Shown piece by piece: positions 17,461 through 27,653 of a DNA stretch of 64,000 nucleotides (position 1 is the first letter of the stretch; each line of letters opens with the position of its first letter). This DNA is from Actinomyces ruminis (GTDB lineage: Bacteria > Actinomycetota > Actinomycetes > Actinomycetales > Actinomycetaceae). The notes beneath the pieces were generated by a model, which was not told the origin of the DNA, searched no databases, and saw only the letters and a list, made by a program, of their open reading frames with translations. A program made the position numbers and the translations under genes. Location: contig NZ_MTPX02000051.1 of NCBI RefSeq assembly GCF_002154335.2, forward strand, positions 62,001 through 126,000. The letters run 5' to 3'.

Positions 17461-18752
17461 GTGGCACGCAGCGCTGAGAGCGTCGACCTTCTCAAGTGCT
17501 CCTTCTGCGGCAAGAGTCAGAAGCAGGTCAAGAAGCTCATCGCGGGACCCGGCGTCTACATCTGCGATGAGTGTATCGAGCTGTGCAACGAGATCATTGA
17601 TGAGGAACTGGGCGCCTCCGGCTCCGGTGTCCCGCTCGAACTGCCCAAACCGCAGGAGATCTTCGACTTCCTCAACCAGTACGTCATCGGCCAGGAGGAC
17701 GCCAAGCGCGCTATGAGCGTGGCCGTGTACAACCACTATAAGCGCGTGCAGATGCGTGAGCGCGCCGTCGCCGAGGGGGACGGGCTGGAGTTGGGCAAGT
17801 CCAACATCCTGCTGCTGGGCCCCACCGGTACCGGCAAGACGCACCTGGCCCGCACCCTGGCCCGGCTGCTGGACGTGCCCTTCGCCATCGTCGACGCCAC
17901 CGCCCTGACGGAGGCCGGCTACGTGGGGGAGGACGTGGAGAACATCCTCCTCAAACTCATCCAGCTGCCGACGGCGACGTCAAGCGCGCCGAGAAGGGGA
18001 TCATCTACATCGACGAGATCGACAAGATCGGCCGTAAGGCCGATAACCCGTCGATCACCCGCGACGTCTCCGGGGAGGGCGTGCAGCAGGCCCTGCTGAA
18101 GATCATCGAGGGCACCACCGCCTCCGTGCCGCCGGGGGGCGGCCGCAAGCACCCCCACCAGGAATTCCTGGAGATCGACACCACGAACATCCTGTTCATC
18201 GCCGCCGGCGCCTTCTCCGGCATCGAGGAGATCGTCCGCCAGCGCCGCCGCCGCGAGGCCGGCGCGCAGAACGTGGGCTTCGGCGCCACCCTCGCCAAGG
18301 ACCAGGGCGAGGACGTGTTCGCCACTCCGGTGCGCCCGGAGGACCTGCACAAGTTCGGGCTCATCCCCGAGTTCATCGGCCGGCTGCCGGTGATCGCCAC
18401 CGTGCACGACCTGGGCGTGGAGGAGTTGGTGCGGGTGCTGACCGAACCGAAGAACGCCCTGCTGACCCAGTACAAGTACCTGTTCAGCCTCGACGGTGTG
18501 GAACTGGAGCTGACCGATGAGGCCATCCGCGCCATCGCCTCCCTCGCGCTGGAGCGCAAGACCGGCGCCCGCGGGTTGACCAGCATCGTGGAGGAAGTGC
18601 TCGGGCAGGCCATGTTCGAGGTGCCCTCCATGCCGGAGGTCGGGCGCGTCGTCGTCGACGCCGACGCCGTGCGCGGTACCGGCAGCCCCCGCTACGAGCG
18701 CGGCAGTGGCACCCTCTCGGCCACCTCCAAGGGCAGGACCCGTACCGCATGA
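17461..18752 (+). CDS. clpX: ATP-dependent Clp protease ATP-binding subunit, one frameshift
   Basis: AAA+ unfoldase that feeds ClpP. The GTG at 17461 has GGGAGG upstream. The N-terminal zinc-binding domain is [11 protein letters not shown] and [10 protein letters not shown]. Walker A is GPTGTGKT and the pore loop lies in the [11 protein letters not shown] region. After the break, Walker B is [14 protein letters not shown], followed by [31 protein letters not shown], the IGF-loop area and the arginine-finger motif [10 protein letters not shown]. One G is missing near 17971 (ATCCAGCTGCC), where ATCCAGGCTGCC restores [12 protein letters not shown] and 430 residues. clpP is not adjacent. Confidence 0.95.
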
Positions 18753-19135
18753 GCAGTCGACTGTCGGCCGCGGGGGCGGACCTCACGGGCCTCGCCGGGA
18801 CGAAGACCGAGCCGGAGTCGTCGGCGGGTGCCCCCGCCGCGGTGCCGCCGCAGTTGGCCGCCTACCGCGCCACCATCGACAACCTCGACGCCGCCCTCAT
18901 CCACCTGCTGGCCGAGCGCTTCCGCTGCACCCGGCAGGTGGGCCGCCTCAAGGCGGACCTACACCTGCCGCCCTCGGACCCGGCCCGCGAGGAGCAGCAG
19001 ATCGCTCGCTTGCGGGCGCTGGCGGAGGAGGCGGGCCTGGACCCGGTGTTCGCCGAGAAGTTCTTCGCCTTCATCGTGGCCGAGGTGATCCGGCACCACG
19101 AGGCCATCCGGGACGGTAAGGAAGCGGGTGAGTGA
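18749..19135 (+). CDS. Chorismate mutase (AroQ type)
   Basis: All-helical type II chorismate mutase that converts chorismate to prephenate for Phe/Tyr synthesis. The ATG at 18749 overlaps the clpX stop (ATGA). After a 35-residue variable start, the conserved helix 1 is [26 protein letters not shown], with the catalytic Arg/Asp/Glu surroundings. Then comes [19 protein letters not shown], and the C-terminal helix is [20 protein letters not shown]. It is 128 residues, the normal stand-alone size. Nothing indicates fusion to prephenate dehydratase. Confidence 0.88.
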   Translation: MSSRLSAAGADLTGLAGTKTEPESSAGAPAAVPPQLAAYRATIDNLDAALIHLLAERFRCTRQVGRLKADLHLPPSDPAREEQQIARLRALAEEAGLDPVFAEKFFAFIVAEVIRHHEAIRDGKEAGE

Positions 19136-19724
19136 GAGCCTTTGCGGCTCCCATGCGCCTTTCGTGGGGTGCAGAACCGATAGGCTGACGGCGGCATCCG
19201 GAGTTCTTCATGCTTGAGGGTGTTGTGGGCTGTAGGTGGTGGTCATCGGGTTACACATGATGCGGATCCGGGCCTGCACGGTGGGTGGATCAGACGCGAC
19301 TTTCGTGCGTTCGTCTGACGGTTCGTGTGTTCTTCGCCACTTGTTGCGACGGTTCGTGGGGTAGACGCGCGAATCGTCGCTGTTCCTAGCGAATCGTTGC
19401 TGCTACCTGACGAACCTGTTGTTGTGCTTAACGAGTCGTCGACGTGTAGGCCGCCATGAGCGTGGACCCGCGGGAATCGCTGTCTCACCTCAGAAGCAGG
19501 CCCGGGGCCTACAGGGGTTGGGGGCGGACGAACCAGTTGGAACACCGGGACGCGCCGGTCTGAAGCACCACGTTCGCGCCGATTACCCGTTACGTGCGGG
19601 GTGGTGGTGACGCTCACCTTGCCCCTATGTGTGTGTTGCACGACCCGGTGCCGCGTTCCACGACCTTGGTGCGTACTGCACGACCCCGGGGTGGTCGTGC
19701 AACGTACACCAAGGTCGTGGAATG
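19136..19724. other. Gene-free gap between chorismate mutase and IS256 remnant
   Basis: About 590 bp with no credible coding frame. It contains two more phased arrays of the kind seen at 13.1-13.5 kb (19302-19436 and 19639-19738) and is bounded on the right by a decayed transposase. No tRNA or terminator with a T-run is visible. Confidence 0.6.
19302..19436. repeat. Degenerate TTCGT/CGAA phased array
   Basis: Forward cores TTCGT lie at 19302, 19322 and 19353, with a degenerate copy at about 19341. Reverse cores CGAA (last one CGAG) lie at 19370, 19390, 19411 and 19432, spaced 20, 21 and 21 bp. Surrounding units resemble GACGGTTCGTGNGTT in one orientation and GCGAATCGTTGCTGCTACCT in the other. 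The core matches the better-preserved array at 38980-39122, so the two are probably the same element family. Confidence 0.6.
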
Positions 19725-19738
19725 TCACCAAGGTCGGG
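19639..19738. repeat. Mirror-image CACGACC array, 20-bp period, at the end of the IS256 remnant
   Basis: CACGACC begins at 19639, 19659 and 19679 (exact 20-bp steps). Its reverse complement GGTCGTG begins at 19693 and 19713, with GGTCGGG at 19732. The centre is CCCCGGGG. Sequences between cores also mirror: TTGCACGACC against GGTCGTGCAA, and TTCCACGACCTTGGTG against CACCAAGGTCGTGGAA. The stop codon of the IS256 transposase (19725-19727) lies inside the right arm, so the array either is the IS terminus or was the insertion site. Confidence 0.7.
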
Positions 19739-21010
19739 TCAAGTCTCTTGGTGTGGTGTAAATGTTCTGGGTGGTGATGGCGATGATGGGGTGGGTGGTT
19801 TCGGCTTGTTCGTGGAGGATCCGGGTGAGGTGGCGCAGTGAGGTTTCGGATAGGTAGCGGCGCTGGCCGTACTGCCATTGCTCGTGCTGCTCCTGCAAGA
19901 CCGCACCGACCAGGCGGGTCACGCTGTCGCGGTCGGGCAAGAGTCCTGGACCACATCCGTGCGGCGCCCGGTCTCACGGTTGAGCCGCTCGATGGGGTTG
20001 CCCGTCCAGATCTTCTGCCAGTGCCCGCGGGGGAAGGCGGCGAACGCGGTCAGGTCCGGCTCGGCCTCGGCCAGCATCTGGGCTATCTCAGGGAACGAGG
20101 AGCGCAGGGAGGCTGCGACCTGCTTATAGGTGGCGACCACAGCCTCACGGGTGGTCTGGGCGAAGACCGGTGGAGCTCAGGGCGCCCGCGGGCTTAGAGC
20201 GGGCCGGGCCGAGCTTGGAGACCGATGTTGCGGGCGAACAGGCTCCCGGCACCGCTGCCACGAGGCGCCCGGCAGGATGGCTTTTACAGCGTTCTTGATT
20301 CCCGAGTGGGCGTCGCTGGTTGCCAGCACCACCCCCTGTGGTTCCTGGTCGGTAGGGGCTTTCAGGCCGCGCTCGCGCAAGGACCGCAGGAACGGTGACC
20401 CCGAAAGTCCGTGGTCTCGCCCGTCGCCCACGCCCCGTGCCCAGGATCTGTCTCCTACCCTGGGCCGACACGCCGGTGGCTACTACTAGGGCTTGGGAGA
20501 CGACCCGGTGGCCCAGCCTCACATCCACGTAGGTGGCGTCCACGAACAGGCAGTGGGGGAACCAGCTGTGATCCAACGGTCGGGACAGGAACTCGTGCAC
20601 GCCCTCGTCGATGTCCTTGCACACCCGGGAGACGGTCGCCCTGTCAGATCCCCGACTCATTACCCAGCGCCTTGACCAGATCGTCGACCTTCCGGGTGGA
20701 CACCCCCACGGGTCCAGGCCTGGCAGATCACTGCGCACCTGGGCCTTGCCCCACCCGTTTGCGCGGGGACAGCAGGGAGGGAAAGAACGAGCCCTGCCGC
20801 AGTTTGGGGATCGCCAGGCCCAGCCTCCCCGGCGGTGGTCGCCAGCTTCTTAGCCCTCGTGCCGTTACGGCGTGTACGCCGCTCCTGGGTGCGCTCATAC
20901 CTATCGGCGCCGATCACCGCAGACGCCTCGGCATCCACCAGGTCCTGCAACCCGGCCTGAAGCAGACGACGGAACACACCCGTCATGAGCCAGTTCCGGG
21001 TCCGAATCGT
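19725..21010 (-). pseudogene. IS256-family (Mutator-type) transposase, multiply frameshifted
   Basis: The translation switches frame at least four times. In order it contains FRRLLQAGLQDLVDAEASAV, RYERTQERRTRRNGTRAKK, RATVSRVCKDIDEGVHEF, LFVDATYVDVRLGHRVVSQA (first DDE Asp), GVVLATSDAHSGIKNAV (second Asp), FPRGHWQKIWTGNPIERLNR (catalytic Glu region), then [17 protein letters not shown]. These are standard IS256 landmarks. The N-terminus is missing: the frame runs directly out of an ISAs1 C-terminus near 21010, so the element was inserted into or recombined with another IS. Some losses may be read errors like those elsewhere, but the lost 5' end makes it non-functional anyway. Confidence 0.85.
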
Positions 21011-21748
21011 CCCGGGTTTGATGGCTTTGGCGGGTCTTCGCGTCATGGCACAGTTGGCTGAGGCGATGCCGGTGGTGGTGGGCTCGCTGTAGATGGTGCG
21101 GATAAGGCTTATGGCCAGGTTACGCAGGGTGCCATCACCTGCGGGCCGGAGCCGGTGCGCAGCTGGTGGCGGTCCTCGTCATAGGTGACGTCGCGTACCC
21201 GGTAAACACGATTCTCGATCGCCCAGTGCCCGCGGGTCCAGGCGGCAACGGTCTCAGGCGGGTCCTGCTCGGGCGGTATGGAACAGACCGGGTAGACCAC
21301 CTCGGTGGTGCGCTTGGACTTCCTCTTCTGACCGGTGTGGGTGTGCGGGTGCGGCGTGCTTGGAGGACCTGGGCGGCGCCAGAAAACTCGACCCACGCCG
21401 GAGCCTGGACGGCTTTAATGGTGCGGCGCACCCGCCGCCCATGGGAGGTGTCCACACCGGTGACGGCGGGGTCGTTGGCCCAGGGCAGGGCCTTCAACTT
21501 CACTCTGGGACTGGTTGGCTGTTCTTGACCGTCAGCACATAGTGGGCGCCCCGGTCACGCATCCATTCGGCTGTGCCGGTCTGGGTGTGCAACGCGTCGG
21601 CGGTGATTACGGCGCCGGTGAGGTCATATGGTGCCAGCAGCTGTTTCAGGGCCGGTATCTCGCTGGTCTTGTCGGCCACGCGCTGCCGAGCCCCTGAGCC
21701 ACAATTACCAGCATCGCCGCCATCGCCCTGATCATCCAACCTGAACAA
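21011..21748 (-). pseudogene. ISAs1-family transposase fragment, N-terminally truncated and frameshifted
   Basis: Recognisable ISAs1 segments lie in three frames: TSEIPALKQLLAPYDLTGAV, ITADALHTQTGTAEWMRDRG and AHYVLTVKNSQP (21500-21748), then TEVVYPVCSIPPEQDPP, RGHWAIENRVYRVRDVTYDE and GPQVMA (21109-21396), then RNLAISLIRTIYSEPTTTGIA, ending ANCAMTRRPAKAIK near 21010. The first 100 or so residues are gone. Order and orientation place it immediately upstream of the IS256 fragment. Together they form a degenerate mobile-element patch between the housekeeping block and the variant-LRR gene. Confidence 0.82.
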
Positions 21749-21828
21749 CGGCCTCCTCGGATGAGAAAGGCTTAATGATGTACACGCTTGGACATGAGGA
21801 GCGAACGATTATGCATCGTGGACAGCTT

Positions 21829-23552
21829 TCAGTTGCTCAGAGGGGTATATGCCACAAGCTCCCATTGGCCATTGTCAGACCATGTAACAAGCAGATCGGG
21901 TGACGCCAGATAACCGCGGGCGTCCGGTAATACTGCTTGGTTTATGAGAACTTCTGAGCCGTCGATCGGAAAGATATCGTAAATGTCGGGAGCCTTATTA
22001 TTGCTTCCTGCAGAGTAATAGATGAAAAGCTCTTCGTTCGTAGACAGGGCGCCCGATTCCCCTTCTATTCCGAGAGCGCCAATATATCGGCTGCCTTCGG
22101 CTCCCGTCCAGGCGGTGGTGCCGTTGTGTAGAGTGAATGAGCCTGCCTCCCGGTGGGTCTCACCGTCGATTGTCTCAATCCAAGTGTCCGCCCAAGACGC
22201 GTTGTGATCAACTATTACTGAGCGCAGTTGGTCCCCGCTCCACTGCGATACAGGGCTGAGTGGTCGAACGGCCTGATTCGACGGGAGGTCGCCGTCAAAC
22301 GTCGCGACTACTTCTCTGTCAGTGGACATGATCGTGTAGATTCCGTCTTCGTAATAGAACCAGCCATCTGCTAGCAGGCCTGAATTGCTGCCGCCAAGGT
22401 CTATGATTTCTCCGGTATCAGCATAGACGGCCTCTCGACTGTTTGTTTTCACGATTGTTCTGTTTCCCCATTCGGCAACGCTGCTGCTCGCCATTATCGT
22501 GGCATTATCTCCAGGATATGACGACGAGGATGACCATAGTTGGGAGGTGATGTCGGATGAGGTCCAACCAATACAATGCCCCTCATCAGTGCATGTGAGA
22601 GCGATGTCTTCAACTATTCTGATCGAACTACCTAACTCTTTCCAGGGTGCGTACGTTGGTGTTCCGTCATTAGCATCCAGCAAAACGTCGCCTACGACGA
22701 CATAACCTCCCCAGTATCCTTAGGTATCGCAAAAAACGAAAGTAACAGTGCATGCGGAGGCTGATCAAGGTCGGTGTGCCACTGTTCCACTGGTGCGCCG
22801 GTAGAAATGTCGTATGCGGTTACCTGAGAGATACTATCGCTCGATGGATATGAGTATGGATCGTCGGGAACCGTGGCATGTGCAATTATCAGCTGACTAC
22901 CATCTGCACTTACCCAAAAATTGTCATATGGGTCGATGTCAATCATCCATTCCTCATGCGCACCGCTCGCCCATGCGGGTGACAACAAGGTGCTTTGAGT
23001 GTTTGCGTTTGTTCGAGAGACCGACGGCGTGTCGTCGCCGTCAGAACAGATGGTGGTGTGGATGCCGATGGCCGCGGCTGTGAGGGCGATGACGGCTATG
23101 GCCGCAGCAATGATGCGGGGCTTTCGGTTGCGGCGGGGCGGAACGGCGTTCGGCGTTGCCGCGGCAATGGTCCCACGATCTGACGCGAAGGAGGCCGATT
23201 CCTGAGCGTCGCTTGCTGGTGATGACTCGTACCGGGTTCGGTTGCCGACGAAATTAGGTAGCGCAGGCGCGGAGGGAGGGCGCTGTCCTGGTACGAGTCG
23301 CGTGGTGTTGGGGTTGGTTTGGGCGCTTCGTTGTTGTAGGGCTTGCTGTACGGCAGGGTCGGTTGAATGGCTTAGCCAGGTGAGTAGCTCTGGGTAGGTT
23401 GAGGGGTTGACTGCTAGTAGTGGGTGGAGGTCTGGCCGGTTGGCGGCGATGCGGGCGAGTTCGGCCAGTGGGGTGTTGGGACATTCCGCAGCAACGCGGT
23501 CCTGGTCGGCAGGCGGCGGGGGAGGCGGAGGCAGCGGGGGAGGTGCTGTCAT
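21829..23552 (-). CDS. Variant leucine-rich-repeat membrane protein with extracytoplasmic domain, one frameshift
   Basis: Function unknown. It starts at ATG 23552 with a polyproline stretch. A short variant-LRR helical domain follows (about residues 15-70; CPNTPLAELARIAANRPDLH, then PELLTWLSHSTDPAVQQAL), of the kind found in many actinobacterial surface proteins. A Pro/Ser linker, one transmembrane helix (about 145-165, IIAAAIAVIALTAAAIGIHT) and about 400 exported residues follow. Their repeating strands (VSADGSQLIIAHATV, WFYYEDGIYTIMSTD, LLVTWSDNGQWELVAYT) suggest a beta-propeller. The frame breaks near 22703 (ACTGGGGAGGTT); repair gives DTGGGYVVVGDVLLDANDG and 574 residues. G+C is clearly lower than in neighbours, and the adjoining IS remnants suggest transfer. 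Confidence 0.7.
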
Positions 23553-23639
23553 GACGTCAGGCTAGCAATGCTGTACAAAATGTGAGAGCTAACTGATTGG
23601 TGTGAATGGCGCGATTGCGTCACAGCAGTCCTGTGATGG
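23553..23639. other. Short gap between variant-LRR gene start and acyl-CoA synthetase end
   Basis: An 87-bp, comparatively A+T-rich segment upstream of the variant-LRR gene. It should carry that gene's promoter, but no clear -35/-10 pair or operator can be picked out. Confidence 0.3.
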
Positions 23640-25586
23640 TCACACTCGCGTGTACAGCTCGTCGATCTCCTTGGCGAAGCGCTTGGTGGCCTCGGCGCGG
23701 CGCACCTTGAGCGAAGGGGTCAGCAGCCCGTTGGCTCGGTGAAGTCGCCCGGCAGCACCGTGAAGGTGCGGATGGACTCGGCCCGGGAGACCGCCTCGTT
23801 GGCGCGGGCCACGGCCCGCTCCAGCGCGGCGCGCACGCGCGGGTCACGCGCGGCGTCGATCGGGTCCATGTCCGGCAGGCCGTGGCTGGACAGCCACAGC
23901 GGCAGCATCTCGGCATCCAGCGTGACCAGGGCGCCGATGCAGGGCCGGTTCTCCCCGACCACCAGCACCTGGCTGACCAGCGGGTGCCCGCGCAGCCGAT
24001 CCTCAAGCACCGCGGGCGCAACGTTCTTGCCGCCCGCGGTGACGATCAACTCCTTCTTGCGGCCGGTGATGTGCAGGAAGCCGTCGGCGTCCAGGCTGCC
24101 GATGTCCCCGCTGCGCAGCCACCGGGTGCCGTCCGCGCCCGGGGCACCCGCGACCTCTGCGCCCGGGCCCGCGGCGGCGTCGGGCAGCGTCACGAAGGCT
24201 CGGCCGTGGCCTCGGGGTTGTTGTGGTAGCCGCGGAACACGCCGATGCCGCTAATCAGCACCTCGCCGTCGTCATCCAGGCGGACGGCGGTGCCCGGCAG
24301 GGGCAGGCCCACCGAGCCGATGCGGACGGCGCCGGGCAGGTTGACGGTGCAGGGGGCGGAGGTCTCCGTGAGCCCGTAGCCTCCAGCACCGTCACGCCGG
24401 CGCCGCGGTAGAAGTGGCCCAGCCGTTCACCCAGGGGGCCGCCGCCGGAGATGACGTGGGTGACGTTACCGCCCAGCAGGCTGCGCAGGGTGGAGAACAC
24501 CAGCCGGTCGAAGGCGGCCCGCTGGGCGCGCAGGCCGCGGCTCGGCCCCGCGGGGGTGTCCAGGGCACGCGAATAGGCGATCGCCGTCTTGGCGGCCAGG
24601 CGGAACACCTTCTGCTTGGCGCCGGTGGCCCGGGCGTCGGCGGCGTTGTAGATCTTCTCGAACACGCGCGGCACCGCGGGCACGAAGGTGGGGCGGAAGG
24701 AGGCCAGGTCGGTGACCAGGTTCTTCACGTTGGGGGCATGCCCCAGCACCCCGGCCGAGGAGCACACGACCGCCATCTCAACGAACCGGCCCAGCACATG
24801 CGCCAGCGGGAGGAACAGCAGCGTGCGGGTCCCGGGCGCCTCCAGCACCTCCGGCACGTGGGCGCAGGCGTTGACGCACAGGTGAACCAGGTTGCCGTGG
24901 GTGAGCTCAGCCCCCTTGGGGCGGCCGGTGGTACCCGAGGTGTAGACGATGGTGGCCAGGTCGGTGCTGGTCAGGTGGGCGGCGCGGGTGTCCAGCTCGG
25001 CCGCGCGCACATTCTTGCCGGCGGCGATGAGCTCGGTAATGGCCTCACGCGCCAGGCTCAGCACCTTCAGCTCCGCCAGTGCCGGGTCCTGCGCGGCGAG
25101 CGCCGTCAGCATGGTCTCCATGGGCTGGTCCTCGACGACCACCAGCCGCACGGAGGCGTCGGTGAGGATCCAGCGGGCCTGCTCCGCGGAGGAGGTCTCG
25201 TAGATGGGTACGACGACGAGCCCGGCCTCCCAGGCGGCGAAGTCCAGCAGCGTCCACTCGTAGCAGGTATGCGCCATGATGCCGAGCGCGTCGCCCGGCT
25301 CAAGGCCTAGGGCCACGAGCCCGGAGGCCACCTCCCGCACCTGGTCGCGGAAGGCCTGCGCGGACATATCGCGCCAGCGCCCGCCCACAGAGGACTTACG
25401 GGCGATCAGCGCCCCGGTGGGGTTGGTACGCACCCGCTCGGCCAGCGCCCACGGCGCCGTCATGGCGGCGTGCAGCGGCACCAGCAGCGGCGTCGACCGC
25501 TCGTGCGGGGGCACGGCGGAGCCGACCGTGCTGGCTTGTGTATCGGCTTCTGTGCCGACTTCGGTGTCGGCGGTTTCCTGAGTCAC
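23640..25586 (-). CDS. Long-chain fatty acid-CoA ligase (FadD15-type), third in tandem, three frameshifts
   Basis: Adenylate-forming enzyme that activates fatty acids. The ATG at 25586 overlaps the stop of the upstream paralogue. Core motifs are the P-loop TIVYTSGTTGRPKGAELTHG, LFLPLAHVLGRFVEM, RVFEKIYNAADARATG, VISGGGPLGERLGHFYRGAG, and after repair EGYGLTETSAPCTVNL, WLRSGDIGSLDADGFLHITG and KELIVTAGGKNVAP. Three single-G losses occur near 24375 (GAGGCTACG), 24195 (GAGCCTTCG) and 23735 (GAGCCAACG), each next to a conserved residue that fixes the lost base. Repaired length is about 649 residues, ending DELYTRV at 23640. Confidence 0.88.
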
Positions 25587-27488
25587 TCCTGCGGCCCCTT
25601 CTTAGTGGTGGAGTAGATCTCGGCGATGGCGTCCGCGTAGGTCTCCATCACCAGACTGCGCTTGACCTTCAGGGAGGGGGTCAGCAGCCCGTTGGCCTCG
25701 GTGAAGTCGGAGGTGAGCACCCGGTAGGTGCGGATCGACTCGGCTCGGGAGACCGCCCGGTTGGTGCGTGCCACTGCCCGGTCCAGGGCGGCCAGCACCT
25801 GCGGGTGAGCGGCGGCGGTGGTCACGTCCATCTCCGGCAGGTTGTGGTTGGCCAGCCACTGCGGCAGCATCTCCTTGTCCAGGGTGACCAGGGCGGAGAT
25901 GAAGGGCTCGCCGTCGCCGATCACCAGCACCTGGCTGACCAGCGGGTGCCCGCGCAGCCGGTCCTCCAGGATGTTGGGGGAGACGTTCTTGCCGCCCGCG
26001 GTGACGATCAACTCCTTCTTGCGGCCGGTGATGCGCACCCAGCCATCGGCGTCGATGGAACCGATGTCGCCGGTGCGGAACCAGCCGTCGGCGGTGAAGG
26101 CCTCAGCGGTCGCCTCCGGGTTGTTGTGGTAGCGGGAGAACACGCCCAGGCCGGTGACCTCGAGCTCGCCGTCTTCGCCGACGCGCACCCGGTTGCCGCA
26201 CACGGGCGGCCCGACGGTGCCGATCTTGTTACGGATGTCCAGGTTCACGGAGGACGGGCCAATCGTCTCGGTCAGGCCGTAGCCCTCCAGGATGACCAGG
26301 CCGATACCCCGGTAGAAGTGCCCCAGCCGCTCGCCCAGCGGCCCGCCGCCGGAGATGGCGTAGTGGGCGTTGGGGCCCAGGAGAGAGCGGATGGTGCGGT
26401 AGACCAGCTGGTCTGCCAGGCATGTGCGGCCCGCAACTGCCGGGAGGGGCCCGCGGGGGTGTCCAGGGCCCGGGAATAGGCGATCGCCACCTTCGCCGCC
26501 CAGCGGAAGGTCCGCAGCTTGACGCCGGAGCCGGCCTTGGCGTCGGCGGCGTTGTAGATCTTCTCCATTACCCGTGGCACCGCCAGCACGTAGGAGGGGG
26601 CGAAGCCTGCAGGTCGGGCAGCAGGGTCTTGACGTCGGGGGTGTGGCCGAGTACGCCGTTGCCGGCGATGGCCAGCAACTGTAGGAAGCGCGCGTAGGCG
26701 TGCGCCAGGGGCAGGAACAGCAGCAGACGCGTGTCGGGGGAGTTGAGCAGCTCCGGGATCCAGCGCACCCCGTTCCAGCCCAGGCCGGCGGCCTGTCGGT
26801 GGGTGATCTCCACGCCCTTGGGGCGGCCGGTGGTGCCGGAGGTGTAGATGATCGAGTAGACGTCGTCGCAGGTCAGTGCGGCCGAGCGGGAAGCCAGCTC
26901 CTCCCGAGGCACCTCCCGACCGGCCTCGACGATCGTGGCGATCGCGTCGTGGTCCAGGGACAGCACCTGCACCGCCGCCCCGGGGTGGGCGGCCGTGTAG
27001 GCGGCGGCGGCCCCCCGCACAAGCTCCGCCAGGACGGCGCTTTCGGTTACCACCAGCCGGACGTCGGCGTCGGCCAGAATCCACTCCACCTGCTCGGCGG
27101 AGTCCGTCTCATAGATCGGCACCGACACCAATCCGGCGCGGGCGATCGCCATGTCCAGCAGCGTCCACTCGTATGAGGTGTGGGCCATGATACCCACCGC
27201 GGCGCCGGGCTCTAGTCCCAGGCCGATCAGCCCGGAGGCGACCCGGGCTACATCCTCACCGAAGGCACGGGCGGTCACCTTGACCCACGCGTTGCCCAGC
27301 TGTGTCTTGCGCTCGATCAGGGTGGCGTCGGGCTTACGGGCAATGCGGTCCGCCAGCAGCCACGGGACGGTCCAATCCGATTCCGGCTCCTGGATCAGGG
27401 GACTGACGGCGACGCCGTCGACGACGGCCGGGCTGCCCGCCTCGGAGGGGACGCCGGTGGACATGGGGGCGGAGGATTGTGGAGCCAC
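25583..27488 (-). CDS. Long-chain fatty acid-CoA ligase (FadD15-type), second in tandem, two frameshifts
   Basis: Middle of three tandem ligases. It begins at ATG 27488 and ends in TSTKKGPQE-like sequence at 25583, overlapping the next start by 4 bp. It shows SIIYTSGTTGRPKGVEITHR, LFLPLAHAYARFLQL, RVMEKIYNAADAKAGSGVK, AISGGGPLGERLGHFYRGIG, EGYGLTETIGPSSVNLDI, WFRTGDIGSIDADGWVRITG and KELIVTAGGKNVSP. Breaks near 26605 (CAGGCTTCGCC, giving LQAFAPSYVLA) and 26422 (CATGCCTGGCA, giving AHALADQLVYRTI) are each one C short. Repaired length is about 635 residues. Its C-terminal half is closer in wording to the flanking copies than to general AMP-ligases, so recent tandem duplication is likely. Confidence 0.88.
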
Positions 27489-27653
27489 TGCAACATTCTT
27501 TCAGGTGGAGCGCCGGTCATGCGCGGATTGGAGCGACGAAACTGGCTGGCGGTATTGGAGACAATCTCCAAATCGTGGGTGGAAGGCGGCGAGCTCAGTC
27601 GGCGACGGCGTGGCAACGGGCGGCGGGGCCACGCCGACACCGGGCGTGCGGGG

